DNA of 64,000 nt from the NCBI GenBank assembly GCA_964559835.1, contig CAZLJE010000023.1, positions 1 through 64,000 of the forward strand. Reading direction: 5' to 3'. The notes beneath the pieces are model-generated. The model did no database searches. It was given only the letters and a program-made list of their open reading frames with translations, and was not told the DNA's origin. A program made the position numbers and the translations under genes. Source of the stretch: DAISJI01 sp964559835. GTDB lineage: Bacteria > Acidobacteriota > Terriglobia > Terriglobales > Acidobacteriaceae. Within the stretch, counting starts at the first letter, position 1. Every line of letters begins with the position of its first letter. Below, piece after piece: positions 28,004-36,199 of this stretch.

Positions 28004-29437
28004 TTGGCCTACATCCAATTCCTCGGCGCGGCGGGCGTCGTGACCGGCTCCAAACACCTGATCAACACCTCGGAAGACCCAAGCGGCAAGACCGGGATGC
28101 AGATCCTGATCGACTGCGGCCTTTTTCAGGGACAGAAGGAGTGGCGGGAGAAGAACTGGTCGGACCCGCCGATGGCAGCGAAGGAGATCGATGCGGTCAT
28201 CCTGACGCACGCGCACCTGGACCACACGGGATGGGTGCCGCGCCTCGTTAAGCAGGGTTATCGCGGGCCGATCTTCGCAACGCCTGCGACGGTCGATCTA
28301 TGCAGCGTGCTGCTGGCCGATTCCGGCCACCTCCAGGAAGAAGACGCGAACTTCCATAACAAGCGAAAGTCGTCCAAGCACGAGCCGGCGCTGCCGCTTT
28401 ACACCATGGAGGACGCGCAGGAATCCATGCAGTACTTCCGTCCCGTAAACTTCGGCGAAACCACGAGGCTGCGTGACGGCGTTACATTCCGCTTCGTGCG
28501 GGCGGCGCACATTCTCGGTTCGTCGATGGTCGAGATCAGCGCGGCTGGGAAGCGCTTGCTGTTCACCGGCGACATCGGACGCGTGCACGACTCCGAAATC
28601 GCGCCCGGACGCGTTGAGCACTCGGGTCCGACCGAAGGAGAGAGCGCGGATATTCTGGTGATGGAATCGACCTATGGCAATCGCCTGCACCCGCACACTG
28701 ATCCGCGGCCGGAGATGGCGAGGCTGATCACCGAAACGGTCAAGCGCGGCGGTAGTATCGTGGTGCCTTCGTTTGCGGTCGAGCGAACGCAGAAGTTCCT
28801 GTTCATGGTCAAGCAGTTGATGGAATCGGGCGCGATCCCGCGCATCCCGGTCTTTGCCGACAGCCCGATGGCGATCCAGGCGGTAAAGATCTTCCTCAAG
28901 CACTCGGATGAATTCAGCGAAGAAACCAAACAGCTCATTGCGAAATACGGTTCGCCCGAGACCTGGGACCACTTCACCTTCGCCGTCACGCCCGCCGAGT
29001 CGAAGAAGATCAACGACTCGCGCTACCCGTGCATCATCGCATCATCGAACGGCATGGCCATGGGTGGCCGCATCCAGCATCACCTGATGCAACGGCTGCC
29101 CGACCCGCGCAACCTGATCCTGTTCATCGGATTCCAGGCGCCGGGCACGCGCGGACGCCAGATCAAAGACGGCCAGCCGCAAGTCAAGATTTTCGGCGAA
29201 GTGGTGCCCGTGCGCGCCCAGGTCGCCGCCATTGAACAATTCAGTGATCACGCCGACACACCTGAGTTGCTGGAGTGGTTGCGCACGTTCAAGAACCAGC
29301 CCGAGGTGACGTACCTCGTGCATGGCGAGCCGGACGCGTCGGCCGCGTTGCAGCAGACGATCGCGAAGGAACTGAAGTGGCGGGTCGAGGTCGCGCAGTA
29401 CAAGCAGAAGGTGCCGATCGGACAGGGGCTAAATTGA
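28004..29437 (+). CDS. MBL-fold beta-CASP ribonuclease/hydrolase (CPSF73-like)
   Basis: A 477-residue metallo-beta-lactamase-fold protein with beta-CASP insert, related to archaeal/eukaryotic CPSF73 and to bacterial putative RNA-processing exonucleases. Visible: THAHLDHTG metal motif, HILGSSMVEI, GDIGR, STYGNR, the beta-CASP region with PSFAVERTQKFLF, FADSPMA, and the C-terminal RMMBL domain with FSDHADTPELLEWL and VHGEPDAS. TTG at 28004 is the likely start because CTGGAGA lies seven bases upstream; upstream in-frame ATGs fall in repeat DNA. The next gene overlaps by four bases. Confidence 0.9.
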   Translation: MAYIQFLGAAGVVTGSKHLINTSEDPSGKTGMQILIDCGLFQGQKEWREKNWSDPPMAAKEIDAVILTHAHLDHTGWVPRLVKQGYRGPIFATPATVDLCSVLLADSGHLQEEDANFHNKRKSSKHEPALPLYTMEDAQESMQYFRPVNFGETTRLRDGVTFRFVRAAHILGSSMVEISAAGKRLLFTGDIGRVHDSEIAPGRVEHSGPTEGESADILVMESTYGNRLHPHTDPRPEMARLITETVKRGGSIVVPSFAVERTQKFLFMVKQLMESGAIPRIPVFADSPMAIQAVKIFLKHSDEFSEETKQLIAKYGSPETWDHFTFAVTPAESKKINDSRYPCIIASSNGMAMGGRIQHHLMQRLPDPRNLILFIGFQAPGTRGRQIKDGQPQVKIFGEVVPVRAQVAAIEQFSDHADTPELLEWLRTFKNQPEVTYLVHGEPDASAALQQTIAKELKWRVEVAQYKQKVPIGQGLN

Positions 29438-29853
29438 AACCCCTCCGCTACATCGTGGCCATTCCGCTCCTATTCGCCGGAACGTGGATTTTCATTGCAG
29501 CTCCACTCCTAGGTTACGGCGTCGACACGAGCCCGCAGCCGGGTCTCGCGACTCTCTTTGGTTTCTGTGCTGCCTTGGCCATTTTCTTGGGCTACGCACT
29601 TCTGGCGCACGTTCGAGGGAGTGCGACCGTGGTCAAGATTGCTTCGGTGGTCTTTCTTCTTGGAGGGATCCGCGCCATTTTAGCAATCGGAACCTTTACT
29701 TACGAGAAAATTAACCACGTTGCTGAGGTCGAAGCCGGATACTCTGCGAAGGGAACCTTAGAATTCGGTATCTTGTATGGGCTGCTTTCGCTTGTTTGTC
29801 TGATTGTCCTTCGCCTCGCACACCGCCAGGTTAGTGCGGGTGCGCGTTCGTAA
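29434..29853 (+). CDS. Small integral membrane protein of unknown function
   Basis: A 139-residue protein with four predicted transmembrane helices (YIVAIPLLFAGTWIFIAAPL; LATLFGFCAALAIFLGYALL; VVKIASVVFLLGGIRAIL; LEFGILYGLLSLVCLIVL) and short loops. The TTG start overlaps the preceding stop (TTGA), with AGGGG upstream, so it is translationally coupled to the MBL-fold gene. Lower GC codon choice than its neighbour. Its 3' end overlaps the convergent trpD by 23 bases. Not recognised as a family. Confidence 0.75.
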   Translation: MKPLRYIVAIPLLFAGTWIFIAAPLLGYGVDTSPQPGLATLFGFCAALAIFLGYALLAHVRGSATVVKIASVVFLLGGIRAILAIGTFTYEKINHVAEVEAGYSAKGTLEFGILYGLLSLVCLIVLRLAHRQVSAGARS

Positions 29854-30892
29854 AGCGGACGAGCGCTTCCAACTTCGCGCGTGCCGCGCCGTCGTCGAGT
29901 GACTTTGCCGCGATCGGAATCGCGTCGGCGATCGAATCCGCGCGTCCGGCGGCGACCAGGGCAGCTCCTGCGTTCAACAGAACGACATCGCGCCGCGCCG
30001 ATTTCACTCCATCGAGCACCTCGCGCACCAGGGCTGCATTCCCGGCTGCGTCTTCCGTTCCGGAGATCTCCGAGAGCGGCGCTCGCTGAATGCCGAATTG
30101 TTCCGGCGCGATCTTGTATGTCCGGACCTGGCCGTCGCGTAGTTCTGCGACGGTGGTTTCGGTGGCGATGGTGATCTCGTCGAGGCCGTCGTCGCCGTGG
30201 ACGACCATCGCGCGGTTCAGGCCGAGCATCTTCAGTGCGTTCGCTAGCTTCTCCACCACCTCGCGCGAATAGACGCCGACCACCTGCGCCGACGCATTCG
30301 CCGGATTCGTCAGCGGCCCGAGCAGATTAAACACGGTGGGCACGCGCAACTCGCGGCGGGCCGGATGAACGTACTTCGTCGCGGTGTGCATCGCCGGTGC
30401 GAACAGAAAAACGATGCCGAGTTGTTCCAGACACGCGGCGAGGCGCGCGGGCGGAAGAACCAGCCGGACGCCCAGGGCTTCCACTACGTCGGCCGAGCCG
30501 CACTTGGACGTCGCGCTGCGATTGCCGTGCTTGGCGACGCGCACTCCCGCTCCCGCCAGCACCAGCGCGCAGACGGTCGAGATGTTGAATGTCCCGCTGA
30601 CGTCGCCGCCGGTGCCGCAGGTGTCGACGAGGGCCTCGCGCTCGGTTCCGCCGAGGTCGAGCGCCGAGTCGCGGCTGAGGAGAGGCGTGGCGGCGGCGCG
30701 GATCGCCTCGGCGAAGCCGACGATCTCCTCCACCGTTTCGCCCTTCATGTGCAATGCGACCAGCAGGGCGGCAATCTGTGCATCCGTCGCGCCACCGGTC
30801 AGGATCTGGCCCATGACGTCGCGCGCCTGCTCGCGCGATAGCGACTGGCGGTGGTTCACGATGGCATGGAGGGCGTCGATGATCATCGGCAT
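29831..30892 (-). CDS. trpD: Anthranilate phosphoribosyltransferase
   Basis: A 353-residue enzyme transferring phosphoribose from PRPP to anthranilate in tryptophan synthesis. Visible: N-terminal helical domain (SREQARDVMGQILTGGATDA), the PRPP site DTCGTGGDVSGTFNIS, KHGNRSATSKCGSADVVEALG, and the anthranilate/PRPP loop FAPAMHTATKYVHPARRELRVPTVFNLLGPLTNPA-type region (residues ~150-195). Start could be ATG 30892 or ATG 30886. It stands alone rather than in a trp operon; the 3' end overlaps the convergent membrane protein gene. Confidence 0.95.
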   Translation of the reverse strand: MPMIIDALHAIVNHRQSLSREQARDVMGQILTGGATDAQIAALLVALHMKGETVEEIVGFAEAIRAAATPLLSRDSALDLGGTEREALVDTCGTGGDVSGTFNISTVCALVLAGAGVRVAKHGNRSATSKCGSADVVEALGVRLVLPPARLAACLEQLGIVFLFAPAMHTATKYVHPARRELRVPTVFNLLGPLTNPANASAQVVGVYSREVVEKLANALKMLGLNRAMVVHGDDGLDEITIATETTVAELRDGQVRTYKIAPEQFGIQRAPLSEISGTEDAAGNAALVREVLDGVKSARRDVVLLNAGAALVAAGRADSIADAIPIAAKSLDDGAARAKLEALVRFTNAHPH

Positions 30893-30904
30893 TAATTTTG
30901 TAAC

Positions 30905-30921
30905 GCAGGCGTCTCGCCTGC
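30905..30921. repeat. Dispersed palindrome, core ggcgtctcgcctg
   Basis: GCAGGCG-tct-CGCCTGC just upstream of trpD. Second of three copies in the window (10321-10337; 48362-48378 inverted). Confidence 0.7.
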
Positions 30922-30931
30922 AACGGCAACA

Positions 30932-31006
30932 CGTATTCCGTATTCAGTATTCCGCATTCTGGGTGTTCGCGTCAGGTGCGCGACGGAATACGAATACTAA
31001 TACTGC
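30932..31006. repeat. Word-repeat palindrome (word ~ gtattccgtattca)
   Basis: Left arm 30932-30960 (cgtattccgtattcagtattcc) pairs with right arm 30983-31006 (ggaatacgaatactaatact). It occupies the divergent trpD-sucC gap; the remaining 150 bases before sucC hold one more copy of the word (gtgacgtattcc, ~31070) and no gene. Confidence 0.8.
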
Positions 31007-31158
31007 GTTTCGTTCTGCACCGCTCACTGTGCAGTCACACTCTATTGTGCGTTGCGCTACTCCGCAAGGTGACGTATTCCACTTTTCGCGACGCGCCCCG
31101 GGCTATACAATCGTTAGTTTCGCGGTGCGTTCCGAGACAAACCGTAAGGTCCTAATCC

Positions 31159-32334
31159 ATGAAAATTCACGAGTACCAGGCAAAGGCAATCCTCTCGAAA
31201 TATGGTGTGGCCGTCCCGCGAGGCGAGATGGCGACGACCGTCGAAGAAGCCAAGGAGATCGCGCGCCGGCTATTCGACAACGGTTCGCAGGTCGTAGTCG
31301 TAAAAGCGCAGATCCACGCCGGCGGCCGCGGCAAGGGCGGCGGCGTGAAGCTGGCGAAGTCGGTGGCGGAGGCCGAGCAGCTCGCCGAGAAGATGCTCGG
31401 CATGACGCTGGTCACGCACCAGACCGGTCCCGAGGGCAAGGTCGTGCAGCGGCTGCTCATCGAGGAAGGCCTGCCCATCGACCGCGAGCTTTACCTCAGC
31501 ATGCTGCTCGACCGCCAGGAAGCCAGGCTGCTCATCATGGCGTCGCAAGCGGGCGGCATGGAGATCGAGGAAGTCGCGGCGAAAGAGCCGGAGAAGATCA
31601 TCAAGGAGCACATCGAGCCGGGCATCGGGCTGATCCCGTTCCAGGCGCGCAAGATCGCATTCGCGCTCGGGCTCAAGCCGGAGCTGGTCGGGCAGGCGGT
31701 CACGCTGCTGACCGGGCTGTACAAGGCCTATCTCGATACCGATGCTTCACTCGTCGAGATCAATCCGCTGATCACGACCAAGGACAACCGCCTCATCGCG
31801 CTCGACGCCAAGCTGAACTTCGACGACAACGCGCTCTTCCGCCACAAGGACATCAAGGAACTTCGCGACGTCACCGAGGAAGATCCGCTCGAGGTCGAAG
31901 CCAGCAAGTACGGCCTGAATTACATCAAGCTCGACGGCAACGTCGGCTGCATGGTGAATGGCGCGGGCTTGGCGATGGCGACCATGGACATCATCAAGTA
32001 CGCGGGCGGCATGCCGGCGAACTTCCTCGACGTCGGCGGCGGCGCGAATGAAGAGCAGGTAACGCACGCATTCGAGATCCTGCTCAGCGACAAGCACGTG
32101 AAGGCGGTGCTCATCAACATCTTCGGCGGCATCCTGCGCGTCGATACGCTGGCCAACGGCGTGGTGCAGGCGGCAAAAAAGACCCACATCCAGTTGCCGA
32201 TCGTACTGCGGCTGGAAGGCACCAACGTCGAGCAGGGGCGCGAAATCCTGAAGGATTCGGGGCTGAACTTCATCGTCGCCGAGACGATGAAAGATGCGGC
32301 CGAGAAAGTGGTTGCCGCGGCCGGGAGGGTGTGA
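31159..32334 (+). CDS. sucC: Succinyl-CoA synthetase (ADP-forming) beta subunit
   Basis: A 391-residue ATP-grasp subunit of the TCA-cycle enzyme that converts succinyl-CoA to succinate with substrate-level phosphorylation. Visible: MKIHEYQAKAILSKYGVAVP, the ATP-grasp region VKAQIHAGGRGKGGGVKLAK, EINPLITTKDNRLIALDAK, and the C-terminal ligase domain with GGIL and GTNVEQGREIL. Length is normal. sucD follows, but only after a VOC gene that overlaps the sucC stop by one base. Upstream lies the trpD-sucC repeat region. Confidence 0.96.
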   Translation: MKIHEYQAKAILSKYGVAVPRGEMATTVEEAKEIARRLFDNGSQVVVVKAQIHAGGRGKGGGVKLAKSVAEAEQLAEKMLGMTLVTHQTGPEGKVVQRLLIEEGLPIDRELYLSMLLDRQEARLLIMASQAGGMEIEEVAAKEPEKIIKEHIEPGIGLIPFQARKIAFALGLKPELVGQAVTLLTGLYKAYLDTDASLVEINPLITTKDNRLIALDAKLNFDDNALFRHKDIKELRDVTEEDPLEVEASKYGLNYIKLDGNVGCMVNGAGLAMATMDIIKYAGGMPANFLDVGGGANEEQVTHAFEILLSDKHVKAVLINIFGGILRVDTLANGVVQAAKKTHIQLPIVLRLEGTNVEQGREILKDSGLNFIVAETMKDAAEKVVAAAGRV

Positions 32335-32705
32335 TGGCGAATCCTATCTGCCATTTCGAGATCGGTGTTCGCGACAAAGAGAAGGCGGGCAAATTTTATT
32401 CCAGTCTGTTCGACTGGAAGACCGAATCGGCGCCGGACGGCAGCGGTGCGCTGATGCTCCGCACGGGAACCGACGTCGGCGGACACGTGAACGCGCTCGG
32501 TCACGAGCCGCACAACTACACCATCTTCTACATCATGGTGGATGACGTCGCCGCCACCATCAAGAAAGCGGAAGGACTCGGCGGCAGCAAGATCGTCGGA
32601 CCGCTCCCGGTTGGCCAGGATGGCGAATTTGCGTGGCTTCGCGATCCCGAAGGTAATGTAATCGGTGTTTATCACCAAAAATCCAAGCCGGAAGGAAAGA
32701 GCTAA
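32334..32705 (+). CDS. VOC (glyoxalase/bleomycin-resistance fold) protein inserted between sucC and sucD
   Basis: A 123-residue single-domain VOC protein (ICHFEIGVRDKEKAGKFYSS, LFDWKTESAPDGSGALML, FAWLRDPEGNVIGVYHQ). ATG 32334 shares its A with the sucC stop (TGATG). The close fit points to co-translation with sucC, although no role in the TCA cycle is known for this family. The stop TAA is the first word of the agctaa repeat that follows. Substrate and metal use cannot be predicted. Confidence 0.85.
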   Translation: MANPICHFEIGVRDKEKAGKFYSSLFDWKTESAPDGSGALMLRTGTDVGGHVNALGHEPHNYTIFYIMVDDVAATIKKAEGLGGSKIVGPLPVGQDGEFAWLRDPEGNVIGVYHQKSKPEGKS

Positions 32706-32735
32706 CGGCTAAAAGCTAATAGCTAACAGCTAATT
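32703..32735. repeat. Lone word-repeat arm (word ~ agctaa)
   Basis: agctaacggctaaaagctaatagctaacagctaat: five drifting copies of a 7-8 base word that starts with the stop codon of the VOC gene and ends immediately before the sucD ATG. No second arm. sucD therefore has no ordinary Shine-Dalgarno. Confidence 0.8.
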
Positions 32736-32737
32736 TT

Positions 32738-33622
32738 ATGAGCGTACTCGTAGATAAAAATACAAAGCTGATCGTTCAGGGACTCACCGGCAAGGAAGGC
32801 ACCTTCCACGCCAAGGCTTGCGCCGAATATGGCACCAAGGTCGTTGGCGGCGTCACGCCCGGCAAGGGCGGCTCGACACACGAAGGCTGGCCCATCTTCA
32901 ACACCGTGCAGGAAGCGGTGGACAAGACGGGCGCGAATTGCTCGGTGATCTTCGTTCCGCCGCCGTTCGCCGCCGACGCCATCATGGAAGCCGCGGATGC
33001 GGAGATCGAACTGATCGTCTGCATCACCGAAGGCATTCCGACCAACGACATGGTGCGCGTGTGGGAATACATGCAGACGCGCCGGTCGCGCCTGATCGGG
33101 CCGAACTGCCCAGGCATCATCTCGCCGGGGAAAGCGAAGATCGGGATCATGCCCGGCCGCATTCACAAGGAAGGAAACGTCGGCATCGTCTCGCGCTCTG
33201 GGACGTTGACCTACGAAGCTGTACATCAACTGACCCAGCGCGGCATCGGGCAGAGCACCGCCATCGGCATCGGCGGCGATCCCATCATCGGTACCAATTT
33301 CGTCGACGCACTGGAACTCTTCAACAAGGACCCGCAGACGGAAGCGATCGTGATGATCGGCGAGATCGGCGGCAACGCGGAAGAAACGGCGGCCGAGTAC
33401 GTGAAGGCGCATGTGAAGAAGCCGGTGGTGTCGTTCATCGCCGGTCAGACCGCGCCTCCGGGACGCCGCATGGGACACGCCGGCGCCATCATCAGCGGTG
33501 GCAAGGGAACTGCCTCCGAGAAGATCGCGGCGCTGGAAGCCGCAGGCATTCGCGTCGCGAAATCGCCGGCAGATATCGGGGACCGCGTCGCGGAAGTGAT
33601 CGGTGCGGCAGCAAGAGCGTAA
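32738..33622 (+). CDS. sucD: Succinyl-CoA synthetase alpha subunit
   Basis: A 294-residue CoA-binding subunit. Visible: N-terminal Rossmann CoA site (LIVQGLTGKEGTFHAKACAE), VFVPPPFAADAI, LIGPNCPG, GIVSRSGTLTYEA, and the phosphohistidine region RRMGHAGAIISGGKGTASEK, where the catalytic His lies. Length is normal. It is separated from sucC by the VOC gene and a 33-base repeat arm, so the three genes probably form one transcript. Confidence 0.96.
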   Translation: MSVLVDKNTKLIVQGLTGKEGTFHAKACAEYGTKVVGGVTPGKGGSTHEGWPIFNTVQEAVDKTGANCSVIFVPPPFAADAIMEAADAEIELIVCITEGIPTNDMVRVWEYMQTRRSRLIGPNCPGIISPGKAKIGIMPGRIHKEGNVGIVSRSGTLTYEAVHQLTQRGIGQSTAIGIGGDPIIGTNFVDALELFNKDPQTEAIVMIGEIGGNAEETAAEYVKAHVKKPVVSFIAGQTAPPGRRMGHAGAIISGGKGTASEKIAALEAAGIRVAKSPADIGDRVAEVIGAAARA

Positions 33623-33623
33623 C

Positions 33624-33726
33624 GATTGATTGGTGATTTAGCGATTTGTGATTTGTGATTAAACTGCGAGCTTCGCGCCAGTTGCTAAATCACCAATCAC
33701 CAATCACCAATCACTCAATCACAAAT
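33624..33726. repeat. Word-repeat palindrome (word ~ gattggtgattt / aatcaccaatc)
   Basis: Left arm 33624-33660 (gattgattggtgatttagcgattt...) and right arm 33687-33726 (aaatcaccaatcaccaatcaccaatca) around a 26-base loop. It starts two bases after the sucD stop and ends about 20 bases before ndk. Confidence 0.87.
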
Positions 33727-33746
33727 TCTCGATACAACACGAAAAG

Positions 33747-34172
33747 ATGAAGACAATTCAGAGAACACTCGCCATCATCAAACCCGACGCGGTAGAAAAG
33801 AACGCGATCGGAGACATCGTCAACACCATCCTCGGCAAAGGTTTTCGCGTGATCGGCATGAAGATGCTGCACATCACGAAGGCGCAGGCGGCGGGATTCT
33901 ACGCCGTCCATGCCGGCAAGCCGTTCTTCCAGTCGCTGGTGGACTTCATGTCGCGGGGGCCGATCGTGGTGCTGGCGCTGGAGAAGGACAACGCGATCAC
34001 CGATTGGCGCGAACTGATGGGCGTCACCAATCCGGCCAACGCCGCCGAAGGCACCATCCGCAAGAAGTGGGGCGCGAATATCGAAAACAACGCCACCCAC
34101 GGCTCGGATGCCGAGGACACCGCGCGCTTCGAGATCAGTTACTTCTTCGCGGGATACGAATTAGCGAAATAG
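33747..34172 (+). CDS. ndk: Nucleoside diphosphate kinase
   Basis: A 141-residue NDP kinase that equilibrates nucleoside di- and triphosphates. Visible: RTLAIIKPDAVEKN, the Kpn-loop region, NPANAAEGTIRKKWG and the phosphorylated His118 in NATHGSDA. Length is normal. Its TAG stop is the first triplet of the following word-repeat palindrome. Neighbours sucCD supply a functional link to nucleotide phosphorylation, but repeat elements separate the genes. Confidence 0.96.
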   Translation: MKTIQRTLAIIKPDAVEKNAIGDIVNTILGKGFRVIGMKMLHITKAQAAGFYAVHAGKPFFQSLVDFMSRGPIVVLALEKDNAITDWRELMGVTNPANAAEGTIRKKWGANIENNATHGSDAEDTARFEISYFFAGYELAK

Positions 34173-34230
34173 TCTCTAGTCGCTAGTCTCTGGTCTGTAG
34201 CCAGCGACTAGCGACTAGAGACCAGAGACC
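34170..34230. repeat. Word-repeat palindrome (word ~ tagtcgctagtctc)
   Basis: Left arm 34170-34197 (tagtctctagtcgctagtctctgg) pairs with right arm 34202-34230 (agcgactagcgactagagaccagagacc) almost perfectly around a very short loop. It begins with the ndk stop codon and ends four bases before the tautomerase ATG. Confidence 0.9.
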
Positions 34231-34233
34231 GAT

Positions 34234-34428
34234 ATGCCACTCATCCAAGTCACACTTCTCAAAGGCCGCACCACCGAGCAAAAGCGCAAGATCGCCGAGC
34301 GCCTCACCGACGTCCTGGTCGAAGAAGGCAAGACGAACCGCGAAGGCGTGGTCGTCACGTTCATTGATGTCGAAACCGACAGCTACGCCCGCGGCGGCGT
34401 GCTCATGCTGGACAAGAACAAGGCGTAG
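34234..34428 (+). CDS. 4-oxalocrotonate tautomerase family protein
   Basis: A 64-residue tautomerase-superfamily subunit. After removal of Met, Pro1 would be the catalytic base (MPLIQVTLLKGRTTEQKRKI). The typical size is 60-70 residues with hexamer assembly. The C-terminus SYARGGVLMLDKNKA fits the family. Physiological substrate unknown. The gene is bounded on both sides by word-repeat palindromes; its TAG stop is part of the downstream one, and its upstream region offers no clear Shine-Dalgarno. Confidence 0.88.
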   Translation: MPLIQVTLLKGRTTEQKRKIAERLTDVLVEEGKTNREGVVVTFIDVETDSYARGGVLMLDKNKA

Positions 34429-34483
34429 GGCTCAGGGCATATTTCCGTTCTTGCCTGAGCCCTACGCCCTATGCCCTAAGCCT
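34424..34483. repeat. Word-repeat palindrome (word ~ tagggctcagggc)
   Basis: Left arm 34424-34443 (gcgtagggctcagggcatat) and right arm 34454-34483 (gcctgagccctacgccctatgccctaagcc). Contains the TAG stops of both convergent neighbours, the tautomerase and the ABM protein. Confidence 0.85.
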
Positions 34484-34766
34484 AAATTGTCGTAAACGTC
34501 TCGCGCGTGATGGTCTCGATCAGGGGGCCGAATCCGTCCGTCACGTACTCCTTGAAATACGGCGCGGCGCGGTGCGCTTCGAGGGCCTTCTCGTCGTCGT
34601 ACTGCTCGTAAAAGCAGAACTTGCGCGGGTTTTCGTTCGACTGGTGCCCGATGTAGAGCCGGCATCCCGGCTCGCGGCGCGTGTTCTCTTCCATCTTGCG
34701 CATGAAGTCTTTCACGCGCTGTTCGGTGCCGGGCTTCACGACGAATTGCACAAGGAGAACAAACAT
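34482..34766 (-). CDS. Antibiotic biosynthesis monooxygenase (ABM) domain protein
   Basis: A 94-residue ferredoxin-like dimeric alpha-beta barrel protein (FVLLVQFVVKPGTEQRVKDF, CRLYIGHQSNENPRKFCFYE, AHRAAPYFKEYV). Family members include cofactor-free quinone-forming monooxygenases and haem-degrading enzymes, so a specific reaction cannot be given. GGGAGAAG lies about seven bases upstream of ATG 34766. The reading frame is open further upstream into the CAAGAAC tandem repeat, but that extension (repeats of VLGSWFL) is repeat DNA, not protein. Confidence 0.87.
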   Translation of the reverse strand: MFVLLVQFVVKPGTEQRVKDFMRKMEENTRREPGCRLYIGHQSNENPRKFCFYEQYDDEKALEAHRAAPYFKEYVTDGFGPLIETITRETFTTI

Positions 34767-34780
34767 GGCGTAGCTTCTCC

Positions 34781-34858
34781 CAAGAACCAAGAACCAAGAA
34801 CCAAGAACCAAGAACCAAGAACCAAGAACCAAGAACCAACGACTAGCGACTAGCGACC
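34781..34858. repeat. Perfect heptamer tandem repeat (CAAGAAC)8 joined to agcgacta words
   Basis: Eight exact copies of CAAGAAC (34781-34836) are followed by gactagcgactagcgac, the word found at 34170-34230 and in the acylase gene. The second part supplies the last residues and the TAG stop (34843) of purA. No reverse-complement arm is present. Confidence 0.93.
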
Positions 34859-36174
34859 GCTTTCATCTTCGTCATCTCAGCCTCGAACTCCGGCATGAAC
34901 ATCGTCTCTTCGCGCCCCGGCCCGGTCGAGATCATCGCGATCTTGGCGCCCGTTTCTTTCTCGACGAATGCCAGGTATTCCTTCGCCTTCACCGGGAGCT
35001 TGTCATATTCGACGACGCCCGCGGTAGTACCTTTCCAGCCGGGCAGTTTTTCATACACGCACTCGATCTTGTCGTAGTTCGTCGCCTGCGCCGGGATCTC
35101 GGCCGTCTTTTTGCCGTTGATCTTGTACGAGACGCAGACCGGGATCTCCGCCAGACCGTCGAGCACATCGAGCTTGGTTACCACCAGCCATTCGATGCCG
35201 TTGATCATGACCGAGTAACGGAGCAGCGGCAGGTCGAGCCATCCGCACCGCCGCGGACGTCCCGTGACGGCGCCGTACTCGTTGCCTTTCTTGCGCAACT
35301 CCTCGCCGGCGGCGTCATGGCTTTCCGTGGGGAATGGTCCCTCTCCCACGCGAGTGCAGTACGCCTTCGTCACGCCGATCACGGTACCGATCGACGTAGG
35401 CGGCACGCCCGTACCGATCACCGCTCCGCCGGAGGTCGCGCTCGACGACGTCACGAACGGGTACGTTCCGTGATCGATGTCGAGCATTGTCCCCTGCGCG
35501 CCCTCGAACATCACCGGTTCGCCTTTGGCGATCGCCTTGTTGAGGAATGCGGCGGTATCGCAGACGAACGGCGCGATCTCTTTCGAGACCTGCGCGTATT
35601 CCGTGTACATCTGGTCCGCGTCGACTGGTTCGGTATTGAACAGCGCGTGCACGATCGTGTTCTTCTCGTGCGCCGCGTTTTCGATATGCTTGCGCAGTAG
35701 CGGCAGGTCGAGCAGGTCGGCGACGCGCAGGCCGCGGCGGGCGATCTTGTCTTCGTACGCGGGGCCAATGCCGCGTGACGTGGTGCCGATCTTCACCCGG
35801 CCGGGCGCGGTTTCCGCCGCCAGTTCGATCATGCGGTGATACGGAAGGATCACCTGCGCGCGGTTGCTGACGTACAGGTTCCCGTCGACCTGCACCCCCG
35901 CGCCCCGCAGCGTGTTCACTTCTTTCAGGAACGCGAACGGATCGAAGACGACTCCGTTTCCGATCACGGCCTTGCAGTTCGGGCGCAGGATGCCGCACGG
36001 AACGAGTTGCAGCACGAACTTTTTGCCGGCAATCGTGACGGTGTGGCCCGCGTTGTGGCCACCGGCGTAGCGCGCCACGACCGAAAAGCCGTCGGAGAGA
36101 ACATCGACGATCTTGCCTTTGCCTTCATCGCCCCACTGGGCGCCCACAACTATCGCTGTTTTGGCTGAACTCAA
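34843..36174 (-). CDS. purA: Adenylosuccinate synthase
   Basis: A 443-residue GTP-dependent enzyme joining IMP and aspartate in AMP synthesis. Visible: GAQWGDEGKGK with the catalytic Asp, GGHNAGHT with the catalytic His, FEGAQGTMLDIDHGTYPFVT, TGRPRRCGWLDL and the GTP-site region TKLDVLDGLAEIPVC. TTG 36174 is preferred because GCGAGG lies about eight bases upstream and the N-terminus then matches the family; a GTG at 36204 lies inside a 12-bp hairpin. The C-terminal VASR and the stop are encoded by word-repeat DNA. Confidence 0.95.
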   Translation of the reverse strand: MSSAKTAIVVGAQWGDEGKGKIVDVLSDGFSVVARYAGGHNAGHTVTIAGKKFVLQLVPCGILRPNCKAVIGNGVVFDPFAFLKEVNTLRGAGVQVDGNLYVSNRAQVILPYHRMIELAAETAPGRVKIGTTSRGIGPAYEDKIARRGLRVADLLDLPLLRKHIENAAHEKNTIVHALFNTEPVDADQMYTEYAQVSKEIAPFVCDTAAFLNKAIAKGEPVMFEGAQGTMLDIDHGTYPFVTSSSATSGGAVIGTGVPPTSIGTVIGVTKAYCTRVGEGPFPTESHDAAGEELRKKGNEYGAVTGRPRRCGWLDLPLLRYSVMINGIEWLVVTKLDVLDGLAEIPVCVSYKINGKKTAEIPAQATNYDKIECVYEKLPGWKGTTAGVVEYDKLPVKAKEYLAFVEKETGAKIAMISTGPGREETMFMPEFEAEMTKMKAVASR

Positions 36175-36199
36175 CGGAATGCCTCGCAGGAATTGGTGC

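Noticed and set aside
30384..32051. Long plus-strand frame crossing trpD (antisense) and sucC (out of frame)
   Set aside because: It runs through two well-identified genes in the wrong frame and its translation is low-complexity Arg/Ala/Gly.
34781..34836. CRISPR array
   Set aside because: The heptamer copies are contiguous with no spacers, and no cas genes are in the window; it is a simple tandem repeat.
34768..34839. Repeating peptide VLGSWFL as an N-terminal extension of the ABM protein
   Set aside because: It is only the translation of the heptamer tract on the minus strand; a good Shine-Dalgarno sits downstream at the family-like start 34766.
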